From Adineta steineri (Eukaryota > Rotifera > Eurotatoria > Adinetida > Adinetidae): a DNA stretch of 64,000 nucleotides. Below, one piece after another: positions 1 to 11,785 of the stretch. The stretch is taken from contig CAJNOI010000003.1 of NCBI GenBank assembly GCA_905250115.1, forward strand, positions 927,406 through 991,405, read 5' to 3'. A model generated the notes under the pieces. That model ran no database searches. It was given only the letters and a program-made list of their open reading frames with translations, and was not told the DNA's origin. The translations under genes were made by a program, and so were the position numbers. Numbering within the stretch: position 1 is the first letter of the stretch; the number at the start of each line of letters is the position of its first letter.

Positions 1-160
1 ATACATATGAGATTATAATATAACTTCATATTTACTGACAGGTTGGTTATACCTACCTTTGTATCACCAGTGGCAGAATTCAAGGATTTTGATAAACTAC
101 TAAGTAACGATACTATGTTTATGCGGTTCATGATATACAGTTATCACTGCAACAAAATCC

Positions 161-520
161 CCCTGCAGTTAAATCAAAATTCTCCTTAGAATTTTGTTTT
201 TTTAATAGAATTTTATCAGAATTCTGTTTCGTCACACCCACTCATCTATCTCAACCATACATTTATCCCTGTAGTTCGATCAAAATTCTGCTACGAATCC
301 AGTTCTCCAAGCAGAGTTTAGTCAGAATGCTGAGTTATAGCATAATTGTAATTCATCATATACACATTATCTCTGCATCAAAATTGAAATTCTGGTTAGA
401 ATTTTGGTTTGCCAGCAGGAATTTGTCAGAATTCTGATTCACAATGTGTATATGATGAAGGAAGAGTTCGGTAGAGAATTAGAATTCTGACTAAATTTTG
501 ATGGAAAAACAAAATTCTGA
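161..520. repeat. Cluster of AATTCTG-rich imperfect repeats
   Basis: Three direct, diverged copies of a 55-60 bp unit lie at about 173-226, 279-332 and 377-436. Each starts with an ATCAAAATT-like motif and ends with TCAGAATTCTG or a one-base variant. The first two copies are preceded by CCCTGCAGTT or CCCTGTAGTT. A partial copy lies inverted at about 480-518. The third copy sits inside a 17-bp perfect inverted repeat (352-368 and 443-459). No protein is encoded. It may be a small non-autonomous element or a decayed satellite. The remaining DNA from 1 to 1112 shows nothing I can support as a gene. Confidence 0.65.
352..459. repeat. 17-bp perfect inverted repeat enclosing 74 bp
   Basis: TTCATCATATACACATT at 352-368 is exactly reverse-complemented at 443-459. 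The loop holds one AATTCTG-type repeat unit. Perfect arms of this length around a short loop look like the termini of a tiny foldback or MITE-like element. No target-site duplication is obvious. Confidence 0.7.
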
Positions 521-1112
521 GCGGAATGAAGATTTACTGTAGGACAGAAGGTGAATGTAGACAAGGATAAGTTTGTTTAGAAGATATAATTCTTGCATTT
601 AGTCGCCCTTCTCTGCGTCAACTAAATTTTCTCTCATGATAACAATGGTTTAGGCCGAGATATTTCAAAGATAAATAACGTAACTTAAAGTACAATCAAG
701 TATCAAATTAGATGCAAAGAAATAATTAATATAGAAATATATCGAATAGTGAGGATAGAATCTATAACTTGTTTGGTATGCAATTTTATTATAATAGACG
801 TAATCGACTATTGATAAATCCTGCTTTGATTTATTGGTTTTATGGCAGGCGAAATAATTAGCATTATAAATAATTATCAGTAACAATTCATAACGGAAAG
901 TGTCAAGTACCTCAGTAAGCACTAAAATATGGACAAAAGTAATTTTTCATGTGCAACTTAGTGTGCTCTATCATCTAGAAATATCAGAAAATCATTTTAG
1001 AGAAAAACATGTTTTTGATGGAAAACTGATTTTCTAGAAAAGCAAGGTCTTCGAGGCGCCATTAGTCGTAACGACCATGATATTTGGATTCAGCATGATC
1101 GATTGTCTATAG

Positions 1113-2050
1113 TCATCTATGTTTGAATCCAAAAGCGACTTTCAAGTTGGTGACCTTTTCTGGTAAGTTTTTTGCAAATATTTTATTGAGACTTTTCACA
1201 GATTTATCTTTGTTCGGCCATGTATTTAATAAACTTAAATATTTGATTTGTTTACTCAACAATAAATATACTTGTCGATTTGTTAATTTCTTTGTTATAT
1301 CTTCAAGTATATGCCAAGATAATTCCAATAATTGAAGTTATGTACAATGTACTAATATATATGAGAAAATTCTTCTGTAAATATAGTATTATTTTGTTCA
1401 ATATTTACATGTTTATTTTGTAATTGATTAATGAAATTATCAAGTGAAATTAATTTGTATTAATTACGAATAGTTAATGAATTAAGATTAGAAAAATAAT
1501 AACGTTTTGTCAAATTCGAATTGTAAAACAAAATCAATGGAAAAATATAAATTTTTTATTGTGCAATAATCGATTTTGAAAACCTTTTTTTCTGCTTGTG
1601 TTGATGAACATAAACACAATTGTTGGTCACTGTACGACAATCTATACAAATGAACATTGTGCACGATACGATAACCACTACTTGGAAGGATATAATGATC
1701 GCAATTAGTTATCCACTGATTTTCTTTTAACCAAAATGGAATTTGAACTGTTGCTAATACGTGTTTTATATTGATATTTTCTAAATTGGGATGAATTTTA
1801 AAATTATATTTTTTTAATTGTCGTAAATATGTTCAAATAAGTTGTTCCCATCGATCACTATGAATAGATCTAGATCCTTTTACTACAGTGAATGTAAATT
1901 TTTTAATTTCAGCATGCAAATAAGCAACCGTTCTATATCATGAAATGATATATTCGATTTTGTCGATCAGTTTTATTTTTAATTAACGAATTTCTATTTT
2001 TACTATTGTTAAAAGATGAACATTGCTGACCGCGATAGTATCCGCATATA
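1113..2050 (-). pseudogene. Decayed F-box-family-like gene fragment
   Basis: Reading leftwards from about 2030, the minus strand encodes a protein-like stretch that contains RTVAYLHAEIKKFTFTV, a TGA stop, and then NITNCD-like and SGYRIVHNVHLYRL segments. A 71-residue open stretch at 1113-1328 (…ITKKLTNRQVYLLLSKQIKYL…) may be its 3' part. The style (aromatic and Leu-rich, with WEQL and FWLKENQW-like words) recalls the divergent F-box/leucine-rich proteins common in bdelloids, such as the gene at 33866-35541. In-frame stops and frame changes show it is not functional. Family assignment is tentative. A telomere-like palindrome lies at its upstream edge. Confidence 0.35.
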
Positions 2051-2067
2051 ATTGAACATCTAGACTA

Positions 2068-2121
2068 ATCTTGAGGGTGAGTATGAGTGTAAATATTGAG
2101 TTAACCACTCACACCCACACC
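2068..2121. repeat. Telomere-like palindromic element 1
   Basis: A G-rich arm beginning ATCTTGAGGGTGAGTATG is followed about 25 bases later by a C-rich arm, CACTCACACCCACACC. The arms are imperfect reverse complements. The 12-base start ATCTTGAGGGTG recurs exactly at 19908 and, inverted, at 20619-20630. Confidence 0.7.
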
Positions 2122-2129
2122 ATATCAGA

Positions 2130-3510
2130 AAGTAATTCAATGGTCTTACGTCGTAATGTATCAGTTAAATAAATATTATTCATTAAAGATCGTAAAGAGA
2201 TTATTCCTCCATATTCCACAACAACAATTTCTGTTTATATCACTAGATTTTCGATTTCTCGAAAAGAAATTCATAAAACAATCGAACAATGACTTCTTTC
2301 TATCTGAAATTTTAGCCATAGAGATGTTTTGGTAGTTACTAGAATGTTCTACAATTTTTATCTGAAGTCAACACTTATTATTTGTCATTCATTAGATGGA
2401 TAAAAGACCATAATGTGTCATAGAAAAATCAAGAGATTTAAAAATCATTATTTAATTTTTTCACGAATACCTTTTCTGAAATTGAGTTCAACAGTCTATG
2501 AGCATAGAATTTTTCAGATTTCCACTATTAACACCAAGTTTCGTTTGTAACCAAAATATGAAATCTCAGTCAAGAAGCACTTTGGGTATTTGCCTCGTTT
2601 GTATAATGTAAATAAAAGGAATATCTACAGTTTCATATGCAATTTTCTGTTCAAACAACATATTCTATATAACAGTGCATTATATGCAGCAGGAATACTC
2701 AACAACAACAACTATTCTTTTCATTAATATGCCTTTTAAAACCCAGATGTGTTCAGAATTATTTTAGAAAATTTTTACTCAAATTGAATAGAGGCACAAA
2801 CAAATTTACTTAATTCATTTCTCGTCTACATATCGGCTAAATCTTTTTTTTAAGTAAAGAACTTAGCGATATTTGTTGCACAAAAGAAAAGAAAGTATAA
2901 CTTTTTATAGTATTAAATACACAACCTCCTTTAGACATATTATATTATGTATTCAACAATGAATAAGAGTAAAAACTACTTCTGATCATTTCTTTACTCA
3001 TCTTCATTTCATATCAAAGATCCACAAAGTTAAATGAAAACAACTCAAAATGAAATAATATCAATGGATTAGACATCTTATAATTAATTACAATATAAAT
3101 ATCTTTTATTTATTTGAGAATTTGACATTAAATATTCAGATCATTTCAATTTAATAAATTTGACAAATCAATATGAAAACATTTTGAGTTCAAATAAATA
3201 AATATATATATAATTTTTTTATTTGTGATACCATCAAACGGAGAAAGAGAAAAAAATAAAAAAAAAAATAAAAGAGAAATAATAAGAATAAGAGATAAAT
3301 AAATCGAAGGCGTGAGTGTTGTGTTTCCCACATCCGCACTCACCCACGTGAATGTAAAATACGTGAACCACTCGAAATACATGCAGAACCACTTGCACCT
3401 TTTTTATTTAAAAATAAGAAAATACTAGTGCGAAAGAAGGTAATTAAATTAGATTTAACTATCATAGATTAGTGTATTTATTTCTTATAAACAAAAACTA
3501 TATAAATACA
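2130..3510. other. Non-coding AT-rich stretch
   Basis: No convincing exon is present. The short open frames here are AT-rich and have no recognisable domain. A telomere-like palindrome lies at 3309-3353. Coding similarity resumes at about 3520 with the first Ig domain of the twitchin-like pseudogene. Confidence 0.5.
3309..3353. repeat. Telomere-like palindromic element 2 (degenerate)
   Basis: A GGCGTGAGTGTTGTG arm is followed by CACATCCGCACTCACCCACG. It has the same G-arm then C-arm arrangement as the other elements in this window, with weaker symmetry. Confidence 0.45.
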
Positions 3511-6500
3511 TAAAGAACAATCAACATTTGTTGAGGTTGTTGTTAATGGAAATCCATTTCCTAACGTAATATGGTATAAAGAGAAAATTGAAATAGCTGA
3601 GAGTGTTAAGGTTAAAACAGAAGTTGATATAATAACAGGTACTGCTGGTCTATTAATACCGCCATGTCGTCAAACGAATGACTCATCTTATGCTATTACA
3701 TTACAAAACGAACATGAGAAGGTTTGTACAGATTTTCATATTTATATTAAAGGTACACAAACAAATAATCTATCAGATTAGAATGAAATATTCAATTATT
3801 TTTAAATATATATATATATATAGCAGCAAAAGATGATGAACTAGATTATCTTGAATTACTTAAACATCGCGAAGAATAGAAGAGAAAAATTATAGAAGAA
3901 GAAAGAGAACAAATAAATCTAAGTATTAGCTCGTTCGACGAGCTTAATGTTTATTTATTTTAAATGAAAAATAGAAATAATATATATATCCCGTTCCATG
4001 TCCTGAGCGTGGACATGCATACATATATAACGACGTGGAAGAAGGATAACATTAGAATAGAATGTACAGAAAAAAACAGAGATACACAAAGAGATATACC
4101 AAGACATATATATGTTAAGATAAGCATCGAGGGATGACCGTGAACAAAATGAATCTATTTATTATAGAAAAATATATAGTTATATTATAGAATAGATATA
4201 GATGTAGATTAGAATACTTTTGTATAACTAATTTAGCTATGAACTGATTTTATTTTAGCTCTACAAATTCATACTGATCAATCAGAAGAAGTAACAGATT
4301 CATCAATAAAATATTTTTATTAAAAAAACTTAGGTAGAGAGATTTCTTCGACCAAAAATAAAATAGAATCTAATCATTTTGTTGTGATCTTTAAAATAAT
4401 ATCAGAATTAGAATGTATCTTTTTTTGATTTTTATGTATTGTTATGAATATCTATATCTCAGGCAGGTAGCGGCGGTGATGATAATAGATCTGGTTCACG
4501 TAATTCGATTATAATTGATGATCGACAACCATCACTTCGTCGTGTTGATCAAGAAAATTTACTTAAAGTTGGACGAGATTCCAAAACACGTCGACCATCA
4601 TTAGCTGATGTTATATCAAATTGACCAGCTTTAAATAAAGTTAAACGATCAGAAAAGGTGAACCATATTTATACACATCATGGAATCATATATATATATA
4701 TACCAATATTTATAGTACTGTTTTTGAATCGCCACAGATCACTATATATATATACATACATTATTCGATTTTTATTTATTTTAATGCATGAATTTTTGTC
4801 AATACATTTGTTTAGATTTGATAAATGCATAAGCATGATATATATACATATAAAAATACCTAATACATTGAGTATTTACTATAATTAGGAAAAAGAAGTA
4901 TTTGTTGAACCATTACAAGATATTAAATGTAAAGAAGAAGATGGATAAATTACATTTCAATGTTCGTTTTGTAAACCGAGTACACGTATACGATGGTAGA
5001 TTCGAATAAGATTAGATTTTGTTGCAATAGAAAATTCAATGATTTTTATTCAAGATTTAAAAATAAAGTTGAAATTCTTTATGGTTTAAAATATCATTTT
5101 GATTCAAGTGGAGAAAAGTGAGTTACAAGAATTCTATTTTTTATTCTCTATATCAATATTTTATTCAGATAAAAATTAACTATTCATAAATTACATTCTG
5201 ATGATTCAGGAAAATATTGTTGTCGTGTGAATCATATTAAAACATCTGCATGGTAAGAAGTAAAACGTATGTATTTAAGAATGATATTATAAAAAAATAT
5301 GAATTTTGTCTTTTTTCATTTAGTTGCTAAACCATTGTATGATTTTTATAAAGAATTACCTGCTAGAATGAAAGTATTTTGAACAAAACCAACTCTACTT
5401 AAATGTCATGTTAATGATCCAAATGTACGTGTTAAATGTTATAAAAATGGAATTCTTATTGATGTAAGTGTACACTTTGGGAATTGTAATTACATGAAAA
5501 TATACAGCAAAACTAGAGTAAATTCCTGCTTGTTCAGTAGTAGATTTAATGTGAGATATTCCTAAATTCTTTAAGATTTCGTTGATGACTTTCAACAAAA
5601 GATTAAAGTATCGAAATCATTCAATACGCATTGATCAAAAACCATACGTAGAAAATTTAATTTAGTGTATCATTGCTGTATTAATTAAGAAGGTAACATG
5701 ATTAATCAAAGGACTTGTAGGTATTGGTTTAATTTCAGACTTTATCTGTATATTCCGTTTGAAACTGAAAAATGTCTTCACTTGATTTGGTTTCAACGAA
5801 GTATTTGTAAACATTATAAAGTCTAAAAGAAAAACAAATCTAACTCGTAACAACTCTTCATGAGTAAGTTTAAGAATAACACGACGAAACCTATCGTAGG
5901 TACATTCAAATCTTATACAAGTCATCTGCAAAGTATTTGTTATGGAATATTCCCTACAACATTCCATAAGGAATTGTACTATATGTTTTATTTCGTTCTT
6001 TACATATATATTTTTTCTTGCGTTCTGTTAAGTATGACCTCGATAAGTTCTTTTGATTTTTCCTAGCGGTATCTCTTATATATGTAATACAGGTATTTTT
6101 CTATGATATAACTATGGGAAATATCCATGTAGTCTATAATATATATAGAGATCAAATATCTATGTAAAGTGTGTGTTTTTAAGTGAGATTAGATGGTATC
6201 GTTGGCTATTATAAATAAATATTATTAACAAGCTATATACGGATCTGACAATATTATTATTTGATTACTTGGATGTACTAATTTCTACTAGTAAATCAAA
6301 AAATATCACTTAATTTCTTTTTTTTTATATATTTGGATCGAAAAAGATAGACGTACGAAATATTATCAAGATATGACACGATGTATATTTCGTATATTTA
6401 AAACAACTATAGCTGTTGAAAGCTAGAAATGAATTTCATTTATTTATCTGTTGATTTCTTATAGGAGATTGTACGTACATGTCAAATTGATAATGAACGA

Positions 6501-9470
6501 GGTATTAAAACCATTGGTTCACTTTATGTCGAAGATAATTCAATATAGAAAAATTAAAATAATATTTACAAAGTATTTTTCTAGAATTACAACGGCGTTT
6601 CGAAACAAAATTACCTGCAACATTAGAAGGTGATGAAATTGACAAAATTGAACTTGAACGTAGTATTCAAGATGTAGATGCTGAATGTGATTGATATTTT
6701 GAGAATGAAGCAAGTGTAAAATATTATTTATCAACAAAACTATATATTTTTAATTGTTTATTTATCATAGAAAATTCTTCGGGAATTCTATCCTGATAGA
6801 AATGAAATAATATTATATTGGAAAAGTTCGTAAATTAGTTATTAATAAACGAAGTCCAAACGAAGATAAAGGAAGATGTAAATACAAAGCAGGTAATATG
6901 ACAACACATTGTGATGTATCTATCAAACGTATGATAGCTATTTGTTTTTATTGAAGTTTTGTTTTTAAAAAAATTCTATTTAGGTGCACTTCGAATTGAA
7001 AAAGGCTGAGAAGATGTTGATGCATTGGAAGAAGAGGAAGGTCTTACACTTGACGTTACATTATCTAAATCAAATCCACGAGCAAAATGGGTAAAAGATG
7101 GAAAAGTTCTTTGTCCAGATCAAAAGTAAAATATAATCATATACTCCATTCGATTCTTTTTATTATTATTATTATTTAGAATGGTTATCCTTAATGAAGG
7201 AAATGTTTATAAATTAAAATTAAAAAGTATTGGTCTTAAAGATGCTGGAAAAATTGCATTTCAATGTGGTGATTTGAAAGATAGTTATAAAATAACTGTT
7301 AAAGAATATATGAAAATCTTTTGGTTTTTATATTCGAAATAATTAATCAATAAAACTTATTTAGCTGAAAAACTATCATGTATTGATACAACATGTTTTG
7401 GTGAATTTATTACAATTAAAGCCGGATGACCACTTAATCTTGAAATTCCTTGTGATGCTTATCCAGCACCAGCAATGATTTAGATAAAAGATGCAGAATT
7501 TGTTCAACCAACGCGAGAGTTTGTTTTATAAATAATTTTTTTTCCGTTTAGTACTCAAATTGAAAGTGATGATAAACATGCTAAATTACATAAACCATCA
7601 GCGAAAGGAGGAGATACAGGAAAATATAAAATTCAATTAAAAAAATGATTCTGGTGAAGACGAATGTGATATTGATGTTATTGTATTAGATAATCGTGGA
7701 GTACCTGAAGGTCCATTACAAACAACAGATACAAAAAGAGATAGTGTTTCACTTCAGTGGAAACCACCAAAAGAAAATGGTGGTAGTGATGTTACAGGTA
7801 TAATAAAAGAATTTAGAAAAAAAGACAATAGAATATATTTCTTTTTTAGATTATGTTATTGAAAAATGTGCAGAAAATTTTGATCGACGGGAAAAAAGTT
7901 CCTGGTGTATTTACACAACCAAAAGGAACTATTAAAGATTTAGAAATAAATAAGTAATTTAAATTTCGAGTTAAAGCTGAAAATATTTATGGTATTGGTG
8001 AACCATTAGAAACAACATCCGCTATAACTGTTAAACCACCATATGGTTAAAAAAAGCAATCAATATTTCTCATTTTGAATGAATGTTTTTGTGTTGTTTT
8101 AGATGCACCTGATGCACCAGGTACACCTGAATGTATAGGACATACAAGTGAATCAATAACATTACAATGGACACGATCACAAATTGATGGTGGAAATCCA
8201 ATTCGAGGTTATTTGATTGAAAAGAAAGAAAAAGGAACTGATCGATGGATTCTGTAAGAGAAATAATTTATTAAATTTCAATTAGCTTTTGAAATTGAAT
8301 TTAAATTTTAGTGTTAATCGTGAACCAGTTGCAGGTGCTGAATATACTGTTTCTGGTCTTGCTGATGGCAAAGAATATGAATTTCGTGTTGCTGCCGTTA
8401 ATAGAGCAGATCCAGGAGAATATGGTAAATATTTGAATTTGTTTTTGTTGCTATTATTTTTAATTCATATTCTGTTTTTAGCTAAAACTGAAGGACCAAA
8501 TCAAGCACGTCCACCTGATGTTGCTCCACATGATATTGATTTCAGTGCATTTAGTCCAAAAGAAATCATTGTTCGTGCTGCAGAAGATTTTAAAATAACT
8601 GTACCATTTGTTGGTGTACCTGCACCACAAGTTACATTTACTCAAAATGGCAATAAGATTAAACCTGACGGCAACAATCAAGTAACTGTTAAAGATGGTA
8701 TTGCTGAACTTATTGTATCAAAAGTAAAAGGTGGTGATACTGGATTATATTCATGTACTTTGAAAAATTATCTTGGACAAGAAACTGCTCAGATGAAAGT
8801 TATTGTTGTTGATAAACTAGGTTAGTTTCTTTTGTCGAAAATTAAATTCTAATATTTTATTTAGATTTTAGATACACCCGAAGGACCATTGAATATTTCT
8901 AATGTAAAACCTGATTCATGTTTATTGACATGGAAACCATCAAAACCTGATGGTGGTTCACCAATTACTAATTATACTATTGAAAAATTTGATACGAAAA
9001 AAGGTGAATGGCAAAAAGTATCAAGTTTTTGTCGTTCACTATTTTATAAAGTAACTGGACTTAATGAAGATATGGAACCTAAAACGGATTCGAACAACTT
9101 TCTGAAATACTTTGCAGGTTTCGTGCATTTATACGAAACCCTAAAAGATCCTCCAATGAGTACAGGTATGATAATAAACCTATTTTTTAGTGTACCTTTA
9201 GTACCATATTCTTTTGACAAAAGAATGAAAGTTTCGAACCCGAAATTTCTAACAATAGGTGTATCGTGTATGTAAAAGTTTCAAGGGAGTTCGAACTCAA
9301 GAAGTTGCATAACATGATCACTATAGAACTTTAGAATTCAAACAGTATCAAATGAGAAAATATAAAAGAAACACTCACAAAGAAGTAAAATATCGCACGA
9401 TCAGAGCCACGCTATGTGAATTAAAGAATCTTTTTCTTGGCATATTTTTTTTCAATTTACCATGCTACAG

Positions 9471-9583
9471 GGTGAGAGTGGGTGTGGATATCCCTTCTTC
9501 TGTCACGTCGACGCATGCACTTACCGAAACCCTTACCTCCACTGTCACACACCTCACCGATGCCACATCCACATTCAAACCTT
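9471..9583. repeat. Telomere-like arms 3, left edge of an insert
   Basis: The G-arm GGTGAGAGTGGGTGTGG at 9471-9487 is followed by C-rich stretches, including CACACACCTCACC and CCACATCCACATTC, up to 9583. With the C-arm at 10111-10128 it brackets a hydrophobic protein-coding exon that is not part of the surrounding twitchin-like gene. Confidence 0.6.
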
Positions 9584-9671
9584 ACTAATTCTGCTTCCAA
9601 AACTAATTGTTACTAAACAAATGTATTTTCGTTTCAGATACTCTAGTCATCGCATATTTATTTTATTAAAA

Positions 9672-10080
9672 ATGTTTCCGTTTTTGCTCAACGCTGTTAG
9701 CATTATCGGTGGAGCTATTGTTGGGTGGAAAATTGTTAGAACAGCCGATAATACTCGACGTGACGCAACTCCTGTTGGTCATAAATTAGCAAACGCAGCC
9801 GATGACTACATGGGTCATCCTGTTGAGAATGCTAATCTAATAACTTATGTTTCCGTTTGGCTTTTTATGACGTTAACTAATCGTCTCAATATTATTATGT
9901 GTATCTTGGCAGCTACTGCCTTTGGTTTTGTGGCCATGCGTACACCTAGCTTTCTTTCGTATTTAACTGATTTCTCGTCATATCTTCGAGCGATTTTCTG
10001 GTTCCTGTTCACTGCACTGTGCTTTTTTATGGTTCGTAATTATAATCAACATTCAAGGAGCTGTGAGAATATGATTAAAG
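9672..10080 (+). CDS. Unknown multi-pass membrane protein, single exon fragment
   Basis: An ATG at 9672 opens a 136-residue hydrophobic protein (MFPFLLNAVSIIGGAIVGWK…) ending at a strong splice donor, AAAG|GTGAGA, at 10080. A plausible acceptor (TTTTCGTTTCAG) lies just upstream at 9627-9638, so this may be one internal or first coding exon. Likely membrane segments are residues 3-19, 55-69, 72-89 and 105-121, with a polar loop rich in Asn/Asp/Arg at 23-52. I do not recognise the family. It lies on the same strand as the twitchin-like pseudogene, between its last Fn3 piece and its pre-kinase linker, and is bracketed by telomere-like arms. No downstream exon is visible, so it is probably a captured gene fragment rather than a working gene. 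Confidence 0.45.
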
Positions 10081-10110
10081 GTGAGACAAATATAAAGGAT
10101 GGATTCAATA

Positions 10111-10128
10111 CGCACACCCACACCCCCA
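10111..10128. repeat. Telomere-like C-arm 4, right edge of the insert
   Basis: CGCACACCCACACCCCC reads as C-strand TGTGGG-type repeat. It is oriented oppositely to the G-arm at 9471, so the two could act as terminal inverted repeats of an insert of about 0.66 kb. Confidence 0.55.
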
Positions 10129-10728
10129 AAAAACTCTAAATAAAATATTGAAATGTTTTTCTTTGTCGTAATGATAGATTCAGCTGCAAATCGTAAACGA
10201 AGTTCAGGTAAAGATGATGATGATGCACCAAGACGAAAACGATGTATACCAAAATTAGATAATTATGATCGATGCTGTAAGTAAAGTATTTCGTGAAGTG
10301 AATGTGAAAATAAAAGTAGCAATAGAGATGAATAGAATTCATGGATGAGTATTGGTTACTTCTATAGTCTTATTTAGTGTTGAATCGGTTTGACACATTT
10401 GATCAGATATTCTATTACTAAGTTACAGCTGAAATCGAGATCTACAACTTGGCAATGAAATACTCGATCAAATATGGCAAACTGTTAAAAAAATCTATAA
10501 AAGTAAATATGCCATCTTTATTAAAACTATTCGAAATCTAATTGATACAAACGCGGTTTTCATTGAGCATAAGAAATGAAAGAATAGTATATACTCAAAA
10601 TATTTATTTTAATTTCTATCTAGTTTGGGATATCTGAAGCAAAGGTCGTTACCCAGAACGAGCTACACTTAAACATGGAAGTATCTATGATTATTATCAC
10701 ATCATTGAGGAAACTGGACGGTAAATAA

Positions 10729-10994
10729 GGTTGTGTGAGTGACTGTGAATGGAAATGCTGGAAGAATAACACATCTCTACGCACATCTACCATAATTATT
10801 AAGAATTAATTAATATTAATTAGTTATTCATAATCAATTTACATTAATCGATTAATAACACACAGTTCACGCTGGTTAATTTATATTAATTAATAATGCC
10901 TGCTACGGTCTATGATAGATGTGGGTGTGATATTTATGTATTACACTCACAAAGATCCACACCGACATCCACTCACATTCGTACCCACACCTTC
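10729..10994. repeat. Telomere-like arms 5 at the twitchin break
   Basis: GGTTGTGTGAGTGACTGTG at 10730-10748 and GATGTGGGTGTGATA at 10918-10932 are G-arms. C-arms follow up to 10994 (CACTCACAAAGATCCACACC and TACCCACACC). The block begins within a few bases of the point where kinase-coding similarity is lost. Confidence 0.6.
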
Positions 10995-11181
10995 CTCTTT
11001 CGATTCGCTGTTAGAGATATCCTAGACAGGATAATCAGCTATCGTATATAAAACGTGTATTTTTCTACGAATAAACAGAGGTATATGATTCTCATCTTCA
11101 CACTTTGATGCGCACATCTCCTATCTATTCATTCACTACTTCATTTTCTAGTTATAATCAACCAATCGAATGTTTTCAACC

Positions 11182-11281
11182 NNNNNNNNNNNNNNNNNNN
11201 NNNNNNNNNNNNNNNNNNNNNNNNNNNNNNNNNNNNNNNNNNNNNNNNNNNNNNNNNNNNNNNNNNNNNNNNNNNNNNNNN
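11182..11281. other. Assembly gap, 100 N
   Basis: Exactly 100 N bases, a usual placeholder for a join of unknown size. Order and distance across this point, between the twitchin-like pseudogene and everything downstream, are therefore not certain. Confidence 0.99.
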
Positions 11282-11727
11282 GATTTCATTTGAAAAAACA
11301 TATGTAGTAGGTAGTATTACTATAGATAATAATAAATAATAAATGATTCACTACGTACTTAAAATGAAACTTGTTTTAACTCAAACTAACTTTTCATATG
11401 ACGTATACTAATGGATGCTTCATAAATATAAGAAATTATTTTGTTGTGTGTGTCTAGAAACAAGCTAGTATTTTTCTTGTATATAGTGATGATTATGAAT
11501 TAAAATATGACGCCCAATAATATCCAGAATATATGTTTAATATTAAAATGTACTTTCAAAAAACCATCCATATAAACCCTCTGAGGACTGATTCTTTTGA
11601 AGCAAAGAAAAAGTCCATTATAATAATGCTGGAAATTACTAAATATCCTATGTGTGACTATTTTCGACACTTTTGAAATCCTGATAATTTACTATGTCAA
11701 CACAGGAAAATTACTCTACAGGTGATT

Positions 11728-11785
11728 TGGTGGGTGTGGGTGTGAATATGCATATTATGTTCATCACACACCCTCACCCTCAATC
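11728..11785. repeat. Telomere-like palindromic element 6
   Basis: GGTGGGTGTGGGTGTGAATA is followed after a short AT-rich spacer by TCACACACCCTCACCCTCAA. This is one of the clearest examples: the G-arm contains consecutive TGTGGG units and the C-arm closes the hairpin. Confidence 0.75.

Larger units (their letters stand above)
3520..10725 (+). pseudogene. Twitchin/titin-like giant muscle kinase, broken
   Basis: A chain of exons with retained GT-AG introns encodes several Ig (I-set) domains, then Fn3 domains, one more Ig, another Fn3, a basic linker and the start of the kinase region. Recognisable pieces are: an Ig at 3522-3760; the twitchin linker words LDYLELLKHREE (3841-3876) and RRPSLADV (about 4590-4612); Fn3 segments at 7700-8040, 8100-8420 and 8880-9165; a well-preserved Ig at 8485-8820 with DTGLYSCTLKN; and the pre-kinase linker at 10175-10280, followed by GRYPERATLKHGSIYDYY (about 10640-10700), which precedes the ATP-binding lobe. 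In-frame stops interrupt it (for example TAG 3877, TGA 4622, TAA 4946, TGA near 7015 and 7428), and there is a one-base shift near 7645. The 3' part (8075-8985) is much better preserved than the 5' part. Kept introns argue for a decayed duplicate rather than a retrocopy. The kinase catalytic domain is absent: similarity stops at 10725, next to telomere-like arms. Identification as twitchin-type is firm; the exact orthologue is not. Confidence 0.85.

Noticed and set aside
9352..9588. Open frame through the telomere-like arms upstream of the membrane-protein exon
   Set aside because: It encodes only translated repeat sequence (Thr/His-rich); an acceptor at 9638 gives a better start for the real exon.
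3520..10725. Possible alternative genetic code, since several TGA stops fall at Trp positions in the twitchin-like gene
   Set aside because: TAA and TAG stops and a frameshift also occur there, and intact neighbouring genes use TGA and TAA as normal stops, so simple decay explains it.
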